Source: Parasutterella muris
GTDB taxonomy: Bacteria; Pseudomonadota; Gammaproteobacteria; Burkholderiales; Burkholderiaceae_F
Direction of reading: 5' to 3'
Length of the DNA: 64,000 nt
Assembly: GCF_943193095.1 (NCBI RefSeq)
Contig: NZ_CALPCV010000006.1
Location: 41,140 to 105,139, forward strand
Shown here: positions 8,361 to 17,367 of the stretch, one piece after another
How positions within the stretch are numbered: position 1 is the first letter of the stretch
Layout: each line of letters opens with the position of its first letter
Translations under genes and position numbers: made by a program
Notes under the pieces: model-generated
Seen by the model: only the letters and a program-made list of their open reading frames with translations
Database searches by the model: none
Told to the model about the DNA's origin: nothing

Positions 8361-8383
8361 TAATGTCCTAAAAAGCTTACAGA

Positions 8384-9301
8384 TTACTGACCATAGCCGA
8401 GGGACTTGAGAACACCGGCATCGTCGCCCCAGCCCTTGCGAACTCGAACCCAGACTTCCAGATAAACTTTCTTGCCAAGCATTTCTTCAATATCTTCGCG
8501 CGCCAGTCTGGAAATTTCACGAAGTTTCGCGCCTTTTTCGCCGATCACGATGCCTTTATGGCTTTCGCGGTTAACGATCAGTGTCGCAAAGATTCGCGCA
8601 AGCTTGTCGGTTTCTTCCCACTTATCGATCATGACGGCGACACCGTACGGCAGCTCATCGCCCAAGAGGCGGAAAGCCTTCTCACGAATAATTTCCGCAG
8701 CCAGGAAGCGCGGAGATTTATCCGTATAAATGTCGTCTTCAAACAGTTTGTCGCCTTCCGGAAGGAACTTTCTGATCACTTCAAGAAGTACCTTGAGCTG
8801 ACGACCCTTCTCTGCGCTCACAGGGACGACTTCGGCAAACGGGAACTTCTGCATCGACTCGGTAATGAGAGGAAGCATCGCCTCGCTTTCCTTAACTTCA
8901 TCGGTCTTGTTGATCGCAAGAATGACATTCTTTGCTTCTTTTGAAAGAAGCGAGAGAACCGTCAGGTCTTCGGGACGCCAGCCGGTCGCTTCAATGACGA
9001 GAACCACCGCATCAACGTCCGCAAGGCTCGATTTAACTGACTGATTCATTCTGGACAAAAGTTCAGAAGAATGTTTCGTTTGGAAACCCGGTGTGTCCAC
9101 AAAGATATACTGGGTGTCGTCGGTGGTTAATACACCCATGATGCGGTCTCGTGTGGTCTGTGGCTTCTTGCTCGTGATGCTGACCTTCTCGCCGACAAGT
9201 GCGTTGATCAGTGTGCTCTTGCCGACGTTCGGACGGCCGATCACGGCAACATATCCGCTGCGGAATTCTTTAGTTTCTTCTGTAACTGTGTTTTCTGTCA
9301 T
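8384..9301 (-). CDS. era: Ribosome-assembly GTPase Era
   Basis: Era binds the 3' end of 16S rRNA and checks 30S maturation. The 305 residues show the G1 loop GRPNVGKST, KPQTTRD, G3 DTPG, G4 NKTD and a SAEKG G5, then a C-terminal KH domain with VIGEKGAKLREISRLARED. The start codon is 3 bp past the rnc stop, and AAAGG within the rnc tail serves as ribosome-binding site, so it is translationally linked to rnc. It ends the lepA-lepB-rnc-era run before a terminator. recO, which commonly follows era in Burkholderiales, is separated by three unrelated genes. Confidence 0.97.
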   Translation of the reverse strand: MTENTVTEETKEFRSGYVAVIGRPNVGKSTLINALVGEKVSITSKKPQTTRDRIMGVLTTDDTQYIFVDTPGFQTKHSSELLSRMNQSVKSSLADVDAVVLVIEATGWRPEDLTVLSLLSKEAKNVILAINKTDEVKESEAMLPLITESMQKFPFAEVVPVSAEKGRQLKVLLEVIRKFLPEGDKLFEDDIYTDKSPRFLAAEIIREKAFRLLGDELPYGVAVMIDKWEETDKLARIFATLIVNRESHKGIVIGEKGAKLREISRLAREDIEEMLGKKVYLEVWVRVRKGWGDDAGVLKSLGYGQ

Positions 9302-9304
9302 AAC

Positions 9305-9991
9305 TTAGCCTTTCAATTTCTTAACGGCTTCGCTGTCCAGAGCTTTCTGCGCGGCTTCCTGTTCCGCCTGTCTGCGGGAACGGCCGACGCCTTGAAGGTT
9401 AATGTCCAGTTTCGGAACGCTCACGCTCACCAGGAACTCCTGATCGTGCGGCAGTCCGCGAACCTCCAGTACTTCATACACCGGCAGACCGTAATGATGG
9501 CCCTGCAGTACTTCCTGCAGGCGGGTCTTCGGGTCTTTGCCCAGCGTATCCGGCGTCAGCTTGCTCAGCATCGGCTCATATAAGCGAATGATGACAGTTT
9601 GCGCCGATTCGAAGCCGGAGTCGGTGAAAACCGCCCCAAATATGGCTTCTACTGCATCCGCAATAGTTGACGGACGACGATTTCCTCCAGTATGCAGCTC
9701 ACCCTCGCCAACGCGAAGGAATTCGGAAATACCGATGCGTTCTGCGATTTCCGCAAGGGCGGACTGTTTGACAAGGTTGCTGCGAACGCGTGAAAGAGAA
9801 CCCTCGTCAAAATGCTTGTCCTTCAAAAATAAGGCGTTGCCGATGACGCAGTTCAGCACGGAGTCTCCGAGAAACTCCAAACGCTCGTTGTTTTCCGAAG
9901 AAAAAGAGCGGTGTGTCATCGCGCGCTTCAAAAGCGATTCGTTTTTGAACTTATAACCGATTCTATTTTCAAGTTCACTGAGAGGCAGCAT
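9305..9991 (-). CDS. rnc: Ribonuclease III
   Basis: Cleaves double-stranded RNA in rRNA processing and mRNA decay. At 228 residues it has the standard length. The catalytic signature NNERLEFLGDSVLN lies near residues 34-47, the second acidic cluster (ADAVEAIFGAVFTDSG) near 110, and a double-stranded RNA-binding domain ends with GVGRSRRQAEQEAAQKALD. AGGAG precedes the ATG by 5 nt. It starts 8 bp after lepB stops and abuts era, an arrangement that is standard for proteobacteria. Confidence 0.97.
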   Translation of the reverse strand: MLPLSELENRIGYKFKNESLLKRAMTHRSFSSENNERLEFLGDSVLNCVIGNALFLKDKHFDEGSLSRVRSNLVKQSALAEIAERIGISEFLRVGEGELHTGGNRRPSTIADAVEAIFGAVFTDSGFESAQTVIIRLYEPMLSKLTPDTLGKDPKTRLQEVLQGHHYGLPVYEVLEVRGLPHDQEFLVSVSVPKLDINLQGVGRSRRQAEQEAAQKALDSEAVKKLKG

Positions 9992-9999
9992 ATTTGCTC

Positions 10000-10890
10000 C
10001 TAGTCAAAGAAACCGATGCGGCTCGGCTTCGAAAGATTCATCCAAATCATATTGGCCCGTCCGACTAAATTTTTCTCCGGCACAAAACCCCAGTAGCGGC
10101 TGTCTTCGGAGTTGTCGCGGTTATCACCAAGGACGAAATATGTGTCCTTGGGCACGGTGCAGATCAATCCGCCTCTCACGTAATCACAAGCGTCGGGGTT
10201 GTTGTGAATCGGAAGCGGATAAGCGCCGGCAGGGGCCGCGCGATTGTTGAGAATACGGTGATCCTTCTTACCGAGCTGCTCGACAAACTGATCAAGCTCC
10301 TGCATCTTGGCTTCATCGTAATACTTACCGTCAGCGGTGACGGGCACAGGCTTCCCATTAATGGTCAGCCGCTTGTTGATGTATTCAATCTTGTCGCCAG
10401 GCAAACCGACAACACGCTTGATGTAGTCAATTTTTTCATCCGCGGGATAACGGAAGACAATCACATCGCCTCTTTCAGGCTCACCGATCGAAACAATCTT
10501 GGTGTTCAGCACCGGCAGACGCAGACCGTAGTTATATTTGTTCACTAAAATCATGTCGCCGCTTTCAAGCGTCGGCATCATAGATCCGCTCGGGATTCTG
10601 AAAGGCTCAAAAATGAATGAGCGCAGAATGAAAATAAAGAAAATTACCGGAAAGAAACCGGCAGTATATTCAAGCCACTTGGGACGCTCATTCATGCGCG
10701 TGACCATCGCAGAGCGAGCTGCCACCACGGACTGTACGCCTCTGCGCAGCGCATCTTCGTTGCTTCTGTCGAACTGCTGCAGTTCATCAGACATGACTTT
10801 GACGCGTTTAGGTTTCCAGACAAATACATCAAGAACCCACAGCACGCCTGTAAAAACGGTCAGGAGGAAAAGAATGAGAGAAAAAGTCAT
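10000..10890 (-). CDS. lepB: Signal peptidase I
   Basis: Removes signal peptides from Sec and Tat substrates at the periplasmic face of the inner membrane. Two N-terminal membrane segments (about residues 3-24 and 75-94) enclose a cytoplasmic loop. The catalytic serine is S103 in RIPSGSMMPTL and the general-base lysine is K158 in DYIKRVVGLPGD. The box VLGDNRDNSEDSRYWGFV follows. Its 296 residues are normal for betaproteobacteria. GGAG lies 7 nt before the ATG and lepA ends 21 bp upstream. Several exported proteins in this window would be its clients. Confidence 0.97.
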   Translation of the reverse strand: MTFSLILFLLTVFTGVLWVLDVFVWKPKRVKVMSDELQQFDRSNEDALRRGVQSVVAARSAMVTRMNERPKWLEYTAGFFPVIFFIFILRSFIFEPFRIPSGSMMPTLESGDMILVNKYNYGLRLPVLNTKIVSIGEPERGDVIVFRYPADEKIDYIKRVVGLPGDKIEYINKRLTINGKPVPVTADGKYYDEAKMQELDQFVEQLGKKDHRILNNRAAPAGAYPLPIHNNPDACDYVRGGLICTVPKDTYFVLGDNRDNSEDSRYWGFVPEKNLVGRANMIWMNLSKPSRIGFFD

Positions 10891-10911
10891 AGTGATGCTC
10901 CTCGATGAGGG

Positions 10912-12705
10912 TTATTTGTCGTCTTGCTGAAGAATTGCAAGGAAGGCTTCCTGCGGAATCTCGACGGTACCGACCTGCTTCATGCGTTTCTTACCAGCTT
11001 TCTGTTTTTCCAGCAGTTTGCGTTTACGCGTAATGTCACCGCCGTAACACTTGGCAAGCACGTTCTTACGAAGCGCTTTCACGTTTTCACGCGCGATAAT
11101 GTTTGCGCCGATGGCCGCTTGAATGGCGACGTCATACATCTGTCTCGGAATAATGCCGCGCATCTTGGAAACAATTTCACGGCCGCGGGAAACCGAGTTG
11201 GCTCGGTGCACAATGCTTGAGAGCGCGTCCACCTTATCACCGTTAATCATGATATCGATCTTGACGACATCAGAGGCTCTGTACTCTTTGAACTCGTAAT
11301 CCATAGAAGCATAGCCGCGGGTCAGTGACTTAAGCTTGTCGAAGAAGTCCAAAACGATTTCCGCGAGCGGAAGGTCATAATGCAGATGCACTTGTCTGCC
11401 GTGATAGGCGAGGTTCGTCTGAATACCGCGCTTCTGGTTGCAGAGCGTCATGACCGCGCCGACATACTCGTCCGGCACAAAAATAGTCACTGAATCGATA
11501 GGTTCGCGGATTTCCGCGATCTTATCCACCGGCGGCAACTTTGAAGGATTCTCAACATGGATAACATCGCCGTTGCGCAGCAGTACTTCGTAGACCACGC
11601 TCGGCGCGGTCGTAATCAAATCCATGTTGTATTCGCGCTCGAGACGCTCCTGCACAATATCCATGTGCAGCAGCCCGAGAAAGCCCGCTCTGAAACCGAA
11701 ACCGAGCGCCTGAGAAACTTCCGGTTCAAAGTGCAGAGCCGCGTCGTTAAGCTGCAGCTTCGTGAGCGCATCGCGAAGCGCTTCGTACTGGTTTGATTCC
11801 ACCGGGTAAAGGCCCGCAAACACCTGACTCTTAACTTCCTTAAAGCCGGGAAGCGGCTCCGAAGCCGGATTCTGAGCGCTTGTGACCGTATCACCGACTC
11901 GGGCGTCTTTCAATTCTTTGATTCCGGAAATCACAAAGCCCACCTGCCCTGCGCTGAGCTCGGTCTTCGTCTGAGATTTCGGTGTAAAGATGCCGACCTG
12001 TTCAACCAAATGGTTTGCACCGGTCGCCATCAGACGGATCTTATCTTTCGGATGAAGTGTTCCGTTCACAACACGCACCAGCATCACAACGCCGACATAG
12101 TTATCGAACCAGGAGTCGATAATTAGCGCCTGCAGCGGCGCTTTCGGGTCGCCCTTAGGCGCAGGGACACGCTCCACAATGCGTTCAAGAATTTCATCGA
12201 TGCCAAGACCGGTCTTGGCAGAGGCTTCAACCGCGTCCGTCGCGTCAATTCCGATGACTTCTTCGATTTCTTCACGGGCTTCATCAGGATTTGCGCTCTG
12301 AAGATCCATCTTATTGAGAATCGGAAGCACTTCGACGCCGAGCTCAATGGCGGTATAGCAGTTGGCAACTGTCTGAGCTTCCACACCCTGCGTGGCGTCC
12401 ACAACAAGCAACGCACCTTCGCAGGCTGAAAGCGAACGGCTGACTTCGTAGCTGAAGTCAACGTGTCCCGGGGTATCAATAAGATTTAATAAGTACGTTT
12501 GGCCGTCTTTAGCCTTGTAATTGAGAGAGGCGGTCTGAGCCTTAATAGTAATGCCGCGCTCTTTTTCCAGATCCATGGAGTCCAGGACCTGAGATTCCAT
12601 CTCTCGCTCGGAAAGACCGCCGCAGCGCTGAATCAAGCGATCAGCGAGCGTGGATTTGCCGTGGTCGATATGAGCGATAATAGAAAAGTTTCTGATCTGC
12701 TTCAT
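10912..12705 (-). CDS. lepA: Elongation factor 4 (LepA), back-translocating GTPase
   Basis: A ribosome-binding GTPase that affects initiation and elongation under stress. The 597-residue protein begins with NFSIIAHIDHGKSTLADRL, carries DTPGHVDFSYEVSRSL and NKMDLQ, and has the EF4-specific C-terminal domain ending in KRKLLEKQKAGKKRMK. Its leader contains a long perfect hairpin whose 3' arm can alternatively pair with sequence touching the Shine-Dalgarno site (see the repeat at 12727-12770). It heads the lepA-lepB-rnc-era operon and is separated from fabF by a terminator. Confidence 0.97.
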   Translation of the reverse strand: MKQIRNFSIIAHIDHGKSTLADRLIQRCGGLSEREMESQVLDSMDLEKERGITIKAQTASLNYKAKDGQTYLLNLIDTPGHVDFSYEVSRSLSACEGALLVVDATQGVEAQTVANCYTAIELGVEVLPILNKMDLQSANPDEAREEIEEVIGIDATDAVEASAKTGLGIDEILERIVERVPAPKGDPKAPLQALIIDSWFDNYVGVVMLVRVVNGTLHPKDKIRLMATGANHLVEQVGIFTPKSQTKTELSAGQVGFVISGIKELKDARVGDTVTSAQNPASEPLPGFKEVKSQVFAGLYPVESNQYEALRDALTKLQLNDAALHFEPEVSQALGFGFRAGFLGLLHMDIVQERLEREYNMDLITTAPSVVYEVLLRNGDVIHVENPSKLPPVDKIAEIREPIDSVTIFVPDEYVGAVMTLCNQKRGIQTNLAYHGRQVHLHYDLPLAEIVLDFFDKLKSLTRGYASMDYEFKEYRASDVVKIDIMINGDKVDALSSIVHRANSVSRGREIVSKMRGIIPRQMYDVAIQAAIGANIIARENVKALRKNVLAKCYGGDITRKRKLLEKQKAGKKRMKQVGTVEIPQEAFLAILQQDDK

Positions 12706-12726
12706 ACATTCCTAAATGGATGTTTG

Positions 12727-12770
12727 CTTGTCCGCATCCATCAGAATTGTTTCGAATGGATGCGGACAAG
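12727..12770 (-). repeat. 15-bp perfect inverted repeat in the lepA leader
   Basis: CTTGTCCGCATCCAT (12727-12741) and ATGGATGCGGACAAG (12756-12770) are perfect complements around a 14-nt loop. No T-tract follows on either strand, so it is not an ordinary terminator. On the minus strand a second CATCCAT lies at 12722-12716, adjoining the AGGA of lepA, and could compete for the ATGGATG half of the arm. A role in lepA translation or mRNA stability is inference. Confidence 0.6.
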
Positions 12771-12776
12771 GCGGTT

Positions 12777-12810
12777 CAAAAAAACATAAAGGGGGCGCTT
12801 GCGCGACCCC
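12777..12810 (-). terminator. Terminator of the fab operon after fabF
   Basis: On the minus strand GGGGTCGC and GCGCCCCC pair around GCAA with one mismatch, and TTTATGTTTTTTT follows. It lies about 25 bp past the fabF stop. Confidence 0.8.
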
Positions 12811-12834
12811 TGCTGCTGTTCAGTCGGATTGAGA

Positions 12835-14061
12835 TCAAACCTGACCGAAAACAAGAGAACCGTTGGTTCCGCCGAAACCGAACGAGTTCTTCATCGCGTA
12901 GCGTATTCGCATTTTGCGCGCTTCGTTCGCACAATAATCCAAATCACACTCCGGATCTTGTTGAAAAATGTTAATGGTCGGCGGTGAAACTTGGTTTTTC
13001 AGAGCCAGAACGGTAAACACGGACTCGATACCGCCGGCGCCTCCGAGAAGGTGACCCGTCATAGACTTCGTGGAATTAACCACCAAATCCTTGGCCGCGT
13101 CGCCAAAAGCGAGCTTAATCGCCTTGGTCTCATTGATATCGCCAACGTGCGTACTGGTTCCGTGCGCGTTCAGGTACTGAACATCGGAAGCGTTGATTCC
13201 CGCCTGTCTGAGGGCAGCCTGCATACAGCGCATCGGACCTTCCGCACTCGGCGTCGTGATGTGATGCGCGTCTGCAGAAAGACCGTAGCCAACCACTTCG
13301 GCGTAGATCTTCGCTCCGCGTTTTTTCGCGTGCTCGTACTCTTCAAGCACCAGCACACCGGCGCCCTCGCCCAAGACAAATCCGTCTCGGTCCTTGTCAA
13401 AGGGACGGGACGCGGTCTGCGGATCGTCATTGCGGCGGGAAAGCGCGTGCATGGAGTCAAAGCCTCCGAGACCGAGCGGGCAGACACCGGCTTCAGCGCC
13501 GCCGGCGACCATCACATCCGCGTCACCGCGGCGGATGAGCCAGACGGACTCGCCGATACTGTGCAGACCGGTCGTGCAGGCCGTCGAATAGGCAAGACTC
13601 GGTCCCTTGAGATTGCGCATAATGGAAACCTGACCGGCAACCATATTGGCGATACTGCCCGGAATCAGGAACGGCGAAATTCGACGAGGTCCTTTTTCCA
13701 GATAGGAACCGTTGTTGACGCAGATTGTTTCCAATCCGCCGATTCCGCTGCCGACAGCGCAGCCCGCTCTCACCGCGGTTTCTTCATCAATCTGAAGTCC
13801 GCTGTCATCCAGAGCCTGAAGAGAAGCCGCCACTCCGTACTGAATAAAGCGGTCAAAACGACGCGCTTCTTTCGCCGGAAGATACTTCTCCACTTCAAAA
13901 TTCTTGACTTCACCGGCGATGCGGGAGCCGAAAGCGGACGCATCAAAGTGCGTCACCGCAACGATGCCGGATTTACCCGCCAGCGCATTCTCCCAACTCT
14001 CCTCTACCGTGTTGCCAATCGGGCTGATCATGCCCAAGCCGGTAATGACTACTCGACGCAT
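12835..14061 (-). CDS. fabF: 3-oxoacyl-ACP synthase II
   Basis: Condenses malonyl-ACP with growing acyl-ACP in fatty-acid elongation. The 408 residues contain the catalytic triad of KAS II: C162 in YSTACTTG, H300 in NAHGTSTHVGD, and H337 in TKSMTGHLLGGAGG. The C-terminal FGFGGTNGSLVF motif is also present. GGAG precedes the ATG by 6 nt. It is the last gene of fabH-fabD-fabG-acpP-fabF and is followed by a terminator. Confidence 0.97.
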   Translation of the reverse strand: MRRVVITGLGMISPIGNTVEESWENALAGKSGIVAVTHFDASAFGSRIAGEVKNFEVEKYLPAKEARRFDRFIQYGVAASLQALDDSGLQIDEETAVRAGCAVGSGIGGLETICVNNGSYLEKGPRRISPFLIPGSIANMVAGQVSIMRNLKGPSLAYSTACTTGLHSIGESVWLIRRGDADVMVAGGAEAGVCPLGLGGFDSMHALSRRNDDPQTASRPFDKDRDGFVLGEGAGVLVLEEYEHAKKRGAKIYAEVVGYGLSADAHHITTPSAEGPMRCMQAALRQAGINASDVQYLNAHGTSTHVGDINETKAIKLAFGDAAKDLVVNSTKSMTGHLLGGAGGIESVFTVLALKNQVSPPTINIFQQDPECDLDYCANEARKMRIRYAMKNSFGFGGTNGSLVFGQV

Positions 14062-14086
14062 TAATTGCTCCGTTAATGCTTAAAAA

Positions 14087-14326
14087 TTAGGCCTTCTGAT
14101 TGGCTTTGATGAAGTCGATAGCCTGCTGAACAGTCTGAATCTTTTCCTGCTGATCGTCAGGGATTTCAATGCCAAAAGCGTCTTCAAGAGCCATAACGAG
14201 CTCAACTGTGTCCAGAGAGTCGGCACCCAGATCGCCAATGAAGGAGCTTTCATTCTTGATGTCTGCTTCGTTGATGCTGAGCTGTTCGGCAACTACTTTC
14301 TTAACTTGCTGTTCGATATTGTCCAT
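14087..14326 (-). CDS. acpP: Acyl carrier protein
   Basis: A 79-residue acidic carrier of growing acyl chains. The phosphopantetheine attachment serine is S37 in GADSLDTVELVM, and the length and helix pattern are those of bacterial AcpP. AGAGG lies before the ATG. The 94-bp gap to fabG carries a promoter-like TATAAT, consistent with separate strong expression of acpP. fabF follows 25 bp downstream. AcpS (3259-3651) would activate it. Confidence 0.97.
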   Translation of the reverse strand: MDNIEQQVKKVVAEQLSINEADIKNESSFIGDLGADSLDTVELVMALEDAFGIEIPDDQQEKIQTVQQAIDFIKANQKA

Positions 14327-14374
14327 TTGTAACCTCTTAAAAAAATATGTACTGCATAATTAGGCTAATCTCGA

Positions 14375-14403
14375 ATTATATCCGAGCCGCCGATGTTTAA
14401 ACT
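14375..14403 (-). promoter_or_regulatory. Likely internal promoter of acpP
   Basis: On the minus strand a perfect TATAAT -10 box (14375-14380) lies about 50 bp before acpP in the fabG-acpP gap. The -35 region (around AGTTTA) is weak. A dedicated acpP promoter is known in E. coli, which makes the reading plausible. Confidence 0.45.
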
Positions 14404-14420
14404 AGCCAAAAAAGGCGGAT

Positions 14421-15182
14421 TTACATTCTCATACCGCCGTTGACCTCGATCACCTGTCCGGTGATGTAGTCTGCGGCAACGGACGCAAGGAAGACGACAG
14501 CGTCTGCGATATCCTCCGGCTTGCCTAAGCGAGCCATCGGGATCTGCGCTAAAAGCGCGGCTTTCTGAGCTTCGCTGAGCGCGTCGGTCATATCGGTCGC
14601 AATAAATCCGGGCGCGACACAGTTGACCGTAACACCTCTCGCACCGATCTCGCGCGCGATCGATTTGCTCATCGCGATTGTGCCCGCTTTGGCCGCTGCG
14701 TAGTTAGCCTGGCCCGCGTTGCCCATCATGCCGACGATGGAGGCGATGCTGATAATTCTGCCGTGACGCGCCTTCATCATGCCGCGAAGGCATGCGCGGG
14801 CAAGACGGAATCCGCCTGTCAGATTGGTTTCAATCACTTCATCCCACTGTTCGTCCTTCATGCGCATCGAAAGCGTATCGCGTGTGATGCCGGCGTTGTT
14901 CACCAAAACCGTGACCGCGCCGAATTCGGCTTCAATCGCTTTCATAAAGGCGTCGCTCGCTTCGCGGTCGGCCACGTTAAGCACACGGCCGAATCCCTTT
15001 GCGCCCTGAGCTCTTTCTGTGATTTTGGCTGCGCCGGCTTCGCTTGTCGCCGTGCCGATTACGGTGGCGCCCGCTTTGAGGCACGCGTCAAAAATCGCGG
15101 CACCGATACCGCGGGAAGCGCCTGTCACCAAAACAATTTCGCCTTTAAGCGCTTCAGCGCTGAATACATTATTTGTGGTCAA
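14421..15182 (-). CDS. fabG: 3-oxoacyl-ACP reductase
   Basis: NADPH-dependent ketoreductase of fatty-acid elongation and a classical short-chain dehydrogenase. The cofactor loop TGASRGIG lies near residue 20, NNAG near 95, and the catalytic residues are S148 in ISIAS, Y161 and K165 in YAAAK. The last residues (GQVIEVNGGMRM) are typical of FabG. The start is a TTG with AGGAG, which itself overlaps the fabD stop codon, 8 nt upstream. At 253 residues it carries a slightly longer N-terminus than E. coli FabG. Confidence 0.96.
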   Translation of the reverse strand: MTTNNVFSAEALKGEIVLVTGASRGIGAAIFDACLKAGATVIGTATSEAGAAKITERAQGAKGFGRVLNVADREASDAFMKAIEAEFGAVTVLVNNAGITRDTLSMRMKDEQWDEVIETNLTGGFRLARACLRGMMKARHGRIISIASIVGMMGNAGQANYAAAKAGTIAMSKSIAREIGARGVTVNCVAPGFIATDMTDALSEAQKAALLAQIPMARLGKPEDIADAVVFLASVAADYITGQVIEVNGGMRM

Positions 15183-15187
15183 TCTTC

Positions 15188-16129
15188 TTACTCCTGATTA
15201 TTAGAAGCCGCTTCTTCAAGCGCTTCTTTGCTGTTCAATGCTTTTGCCGCGATACCCTTGGTAATTCTCTTGGTCATACCGGTAAGCGCAGCGCCGGGGC
15301 CGACTTCATAGAGTTCGGTACAGCCCATCTTTTCCATTTCGCGGACGGTATCGGCCCAAAGAACAGCCGAAGAAACCTGAGCGGAGAGCGCGCCGCGAAT
15401 ATCGTCGGCTTCGCTTCTGAGACGGACGTCCACATTGTGCAGAACCGGAATTTCAGGCGAGCGCAGTTCAACTGTGCGCAGGCGCTCTTCCATCGCAATC
15501 TCGGCGGGCTTCATCAGTGAAGAATGGAAGGGGCCGGAAACATTAAGACGGATCGCGCGTTTTGCACCCGCTTCAAGACTTTTGCTCATTGCGGCTTCCA
15601 CTGCGGCAACGGTGCCGGCAATCACGACCTGTCCCGGTGTATTAAAGTTCACCGCATCGACGACGCCGTTGGCGGCGCACTCAAGGCAGACGGATTTAAC
15701 TTTGTCGTCATCGAGACCAAGAATCGCGGCCATCGTGCCTTCACCGACGGGGACCGCCTCCTGCATTTTCTCGGCGCGGAAGCGCACGAGCTTAACGGCA
15801 TCCTTAAATTCAAGCGCACCGGCAGCGACCAGCGCGGAGTATTCTCCGAGACTGTGGCCGGCCGCTACGTCGGGGCGTCGGCCGCCTTTGGAAAGATAGT
15901 AGCGATACATCGCGGTGCTTGCGGTGACCAATGCGGGCTGCGTATTGACAGTGAGGCTCAGCTCCTCAGACGGACCTTCGGCAATGAGTTTCGCTAAATC
16001 AAATCCAAGTACTTCATTCGCTTCTTCAAGCGTCTGCTGCACAATCGGTTCGTCCTTAAGGGTTGAAAGCATTCCGACGGACTGACTGCCCTGTCCCGGA
16101 AATACAAAAGCAATTTTCTTTTCTGACAT
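15188..16129 (-). CDS. fabD: Malonyl-CoA:ACP transacylase
   Basis: Loads malonate onto ACP. The 313 residues contain the N-terminal FVFPGQGSQSVGM, the nucleophile S93 in AAGHSLGEYSALVA, and the catalytic histidine in SGPFHSSLM near residue 200. The gene lies 20 bp after fabH and 5 bp before fabG in the fab operon. No strong ribosome-binding site is evident before the ATG, so coupling to fabH translation is likely. Confidence 0.96.
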   Translation of the reverse strand: MSEKKIAFVFPGQGSQSVGMLSTLKDEPIVQQTLEEANEVLGFDLAKLIAEGPSEELSLTVNTQPALVTASTAMYRYYLSKGGRRPDVAAGHSLGEYSALVAAGALEFKDAVKLVRFRAEKMQEAVPVGEGTMAAILGLDDDKVKSVCLECAANGVVDAVNFNTPGQVVIAGTVAAVEAAMSKSLEAGAKRAIRLNVSGPFHSSLMKPAEIAMEERLRTVELRSPEIPVLHNVDVRLRSEADDIRGALSAQVSSAVLWADTVREMEKMGCTELYEVGPGAALTGMTKRITKGIAAKALNSKEALEEAASNNQE

Positions 16130-16149
16130 TTGCGTTATAAGTTGTTTTA

Positions 16150-17151
16150 TTAGAATTTAAGCAGTGCGGAAGCCCAGGTGAAGCCGCCCCCGACGCCCTG
16201 AAGCAGAACAATGTCGCCGCGTTTGAGCTGTCCGCTCTGACGGGCCTTATCGAGCGCAAGCGGAACACTTGCCGCCGACGTGTTTCCGTGCTTAGTGACG
16301 GAAACCACAAGATTGCTCTCAGGAATATTTAACTTGCCGCGAACCATATTCATGATGCGAAGATTTGCCTGATGCGGAATGTAGACATCGACATCACCGG
16401 GCGCGAGATTTGCCGCCGCAAGCACATTCAGCGCGCTTTCCATCATTTTTTCCACCGCGGCCTTAAATACGAGGCGCCCTTCCATACGAATATAGGGGTC
16501 TCCGACAATCTTGCCGTTGTCAATATGGCTGTCGGCAGCGAGCACGTGCACACCGCGCGTGCCGTCGGCTTTAAGTTCTGTTGCGAGAATTCCGGGTTCG
16601 CTGCTCTTTTCGAGCACCGCAGCGCCCGCTCCGTCACCGAAGAGAACGCAGGTTGTACGATCATCCCAATCCAAAACGCGCGAAAGGCTTTCTGAACCGA
16701 TCACCAAGACGCGCTCGGCGGATCCTGCGCGGATCATTGAATCGGCGATTGAGAGCGCGTAAACAAATCCGGAGCAAACCGCCTGAATATCAAAAGCGCC
16801 GGCGCTGCTGGCCTGAAGGAGCGCCTGCACCTGACACGCCGTGCTCGGGAAAACGGAGTCAGGCGTCGTCGTCGCGACGATAATCAGATCAATCTCGTCA
16901 GGTGTAAAGCCGCCGTTTTCCAAGGCACGCTTTGCGGCCTCAAAGGCCATAGCGGTCGTGGAGCCCGCGCCTTCGGCAAAATATCTCTGCTCAATACCGG
17001 TGCGGGTACGAATCCACTCGTCACTGGTTTCTACGCCTCTTTCGGCAAGCTTGGCCGCAAGTTCATCATTGCTGACGATCTTCTCCGGCAGGAAACTTCC
17101 TGTAGAAGCGATTCGGGAATAAATTTTTTCAGACACGAATTTCGTTTCCAT
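16150..17151 (-). CDS. fabH: 3-oxoacyl-ACP synthase III
   Basis: Starts fatty-acid synthesis by condensing acetyl-CoA with malonyl-ACP. C126 in QAVCSGFVYALS, the histidine in YIPHQANLRI and the asparagine in TKHGNTSAAS make up the KAS III triad, and the C-terminal GVGGGFTWAS is present. The ATG at 17151 lacks a clear Shine-Dalgarno sequence. A GTG five codons later (17136), preceded by GGAAACG, would give the more usual short N-terminus before YSRIASTG and is a serious alternative. plsX normally lies directly upstream; here broken genes occupy that place. Confidence 0.95.
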   Translation of the reverse strand: METKFVSEKIYSRIASTGSFLPEKIVSNDELAAKLAERGVETSDEWIRTRTGIEQRYFAEGAGSTTAMAFEAAKRALENGGFTPDEIDLIIVATTTPDSVFPSTACQVQALLQASSAGAFDIQAVCSGFVYALSIADSMIRAGSAERVLVIGSESLSRVLDWDDRTTCVLFGDGAGAAVLEKSSEPGILATELKADGTRGVHVLAADSHIDNGKIVGDPYIRMEGRLVFKAAVEKMMESALNVLAAANLAPGDVDVYIPHQANLRIMNMVRGKLNIPESNLVVSVTKHGNTSAASVPLALDKARQSGQLKRGDIVLLQGVGGGFTWASALLKF

Positions 17152-17310
17152 TACAAACAGATAAACGAGAGATTACTTTATTCTGGGGTTCTGTGCGAAC
17201 CGCTTTTTCAGCATTACAAGAAAAAACAATTTCTAAAATCCGTAAAAACTATCCGGGAAAAATCGCAACACTCACTCCTGTACTTCTGAAAGACACCTGT
17301 GCGGTGCCCA

Positions 17311-17342
17311 ATAAAAAAGGAAGGCCCGCTTACGGCCTTCCC
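17311..17342 (-). terminator. Terminator downstream of the broken decarboxylase-family gene
   Basis: GGAAGGCC (17319-17326) and GGCCTTCC (17334-17341) form an 8-bp stem with a 7-nt loop, followed on the minus strand by TTTTTTATT. It outlives the gene it served, which is now a fragment. Confidence 0.8.
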
Positions 17343-17367
17343 TGCAAAAATATTACGGCTTATAAGA

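Noticed and set aside
12991..14064. Plus-strand frame of 357 codons opposite fabF
   Set aside because: Antisense shadow with no recognisable protein features. fabF is certain.
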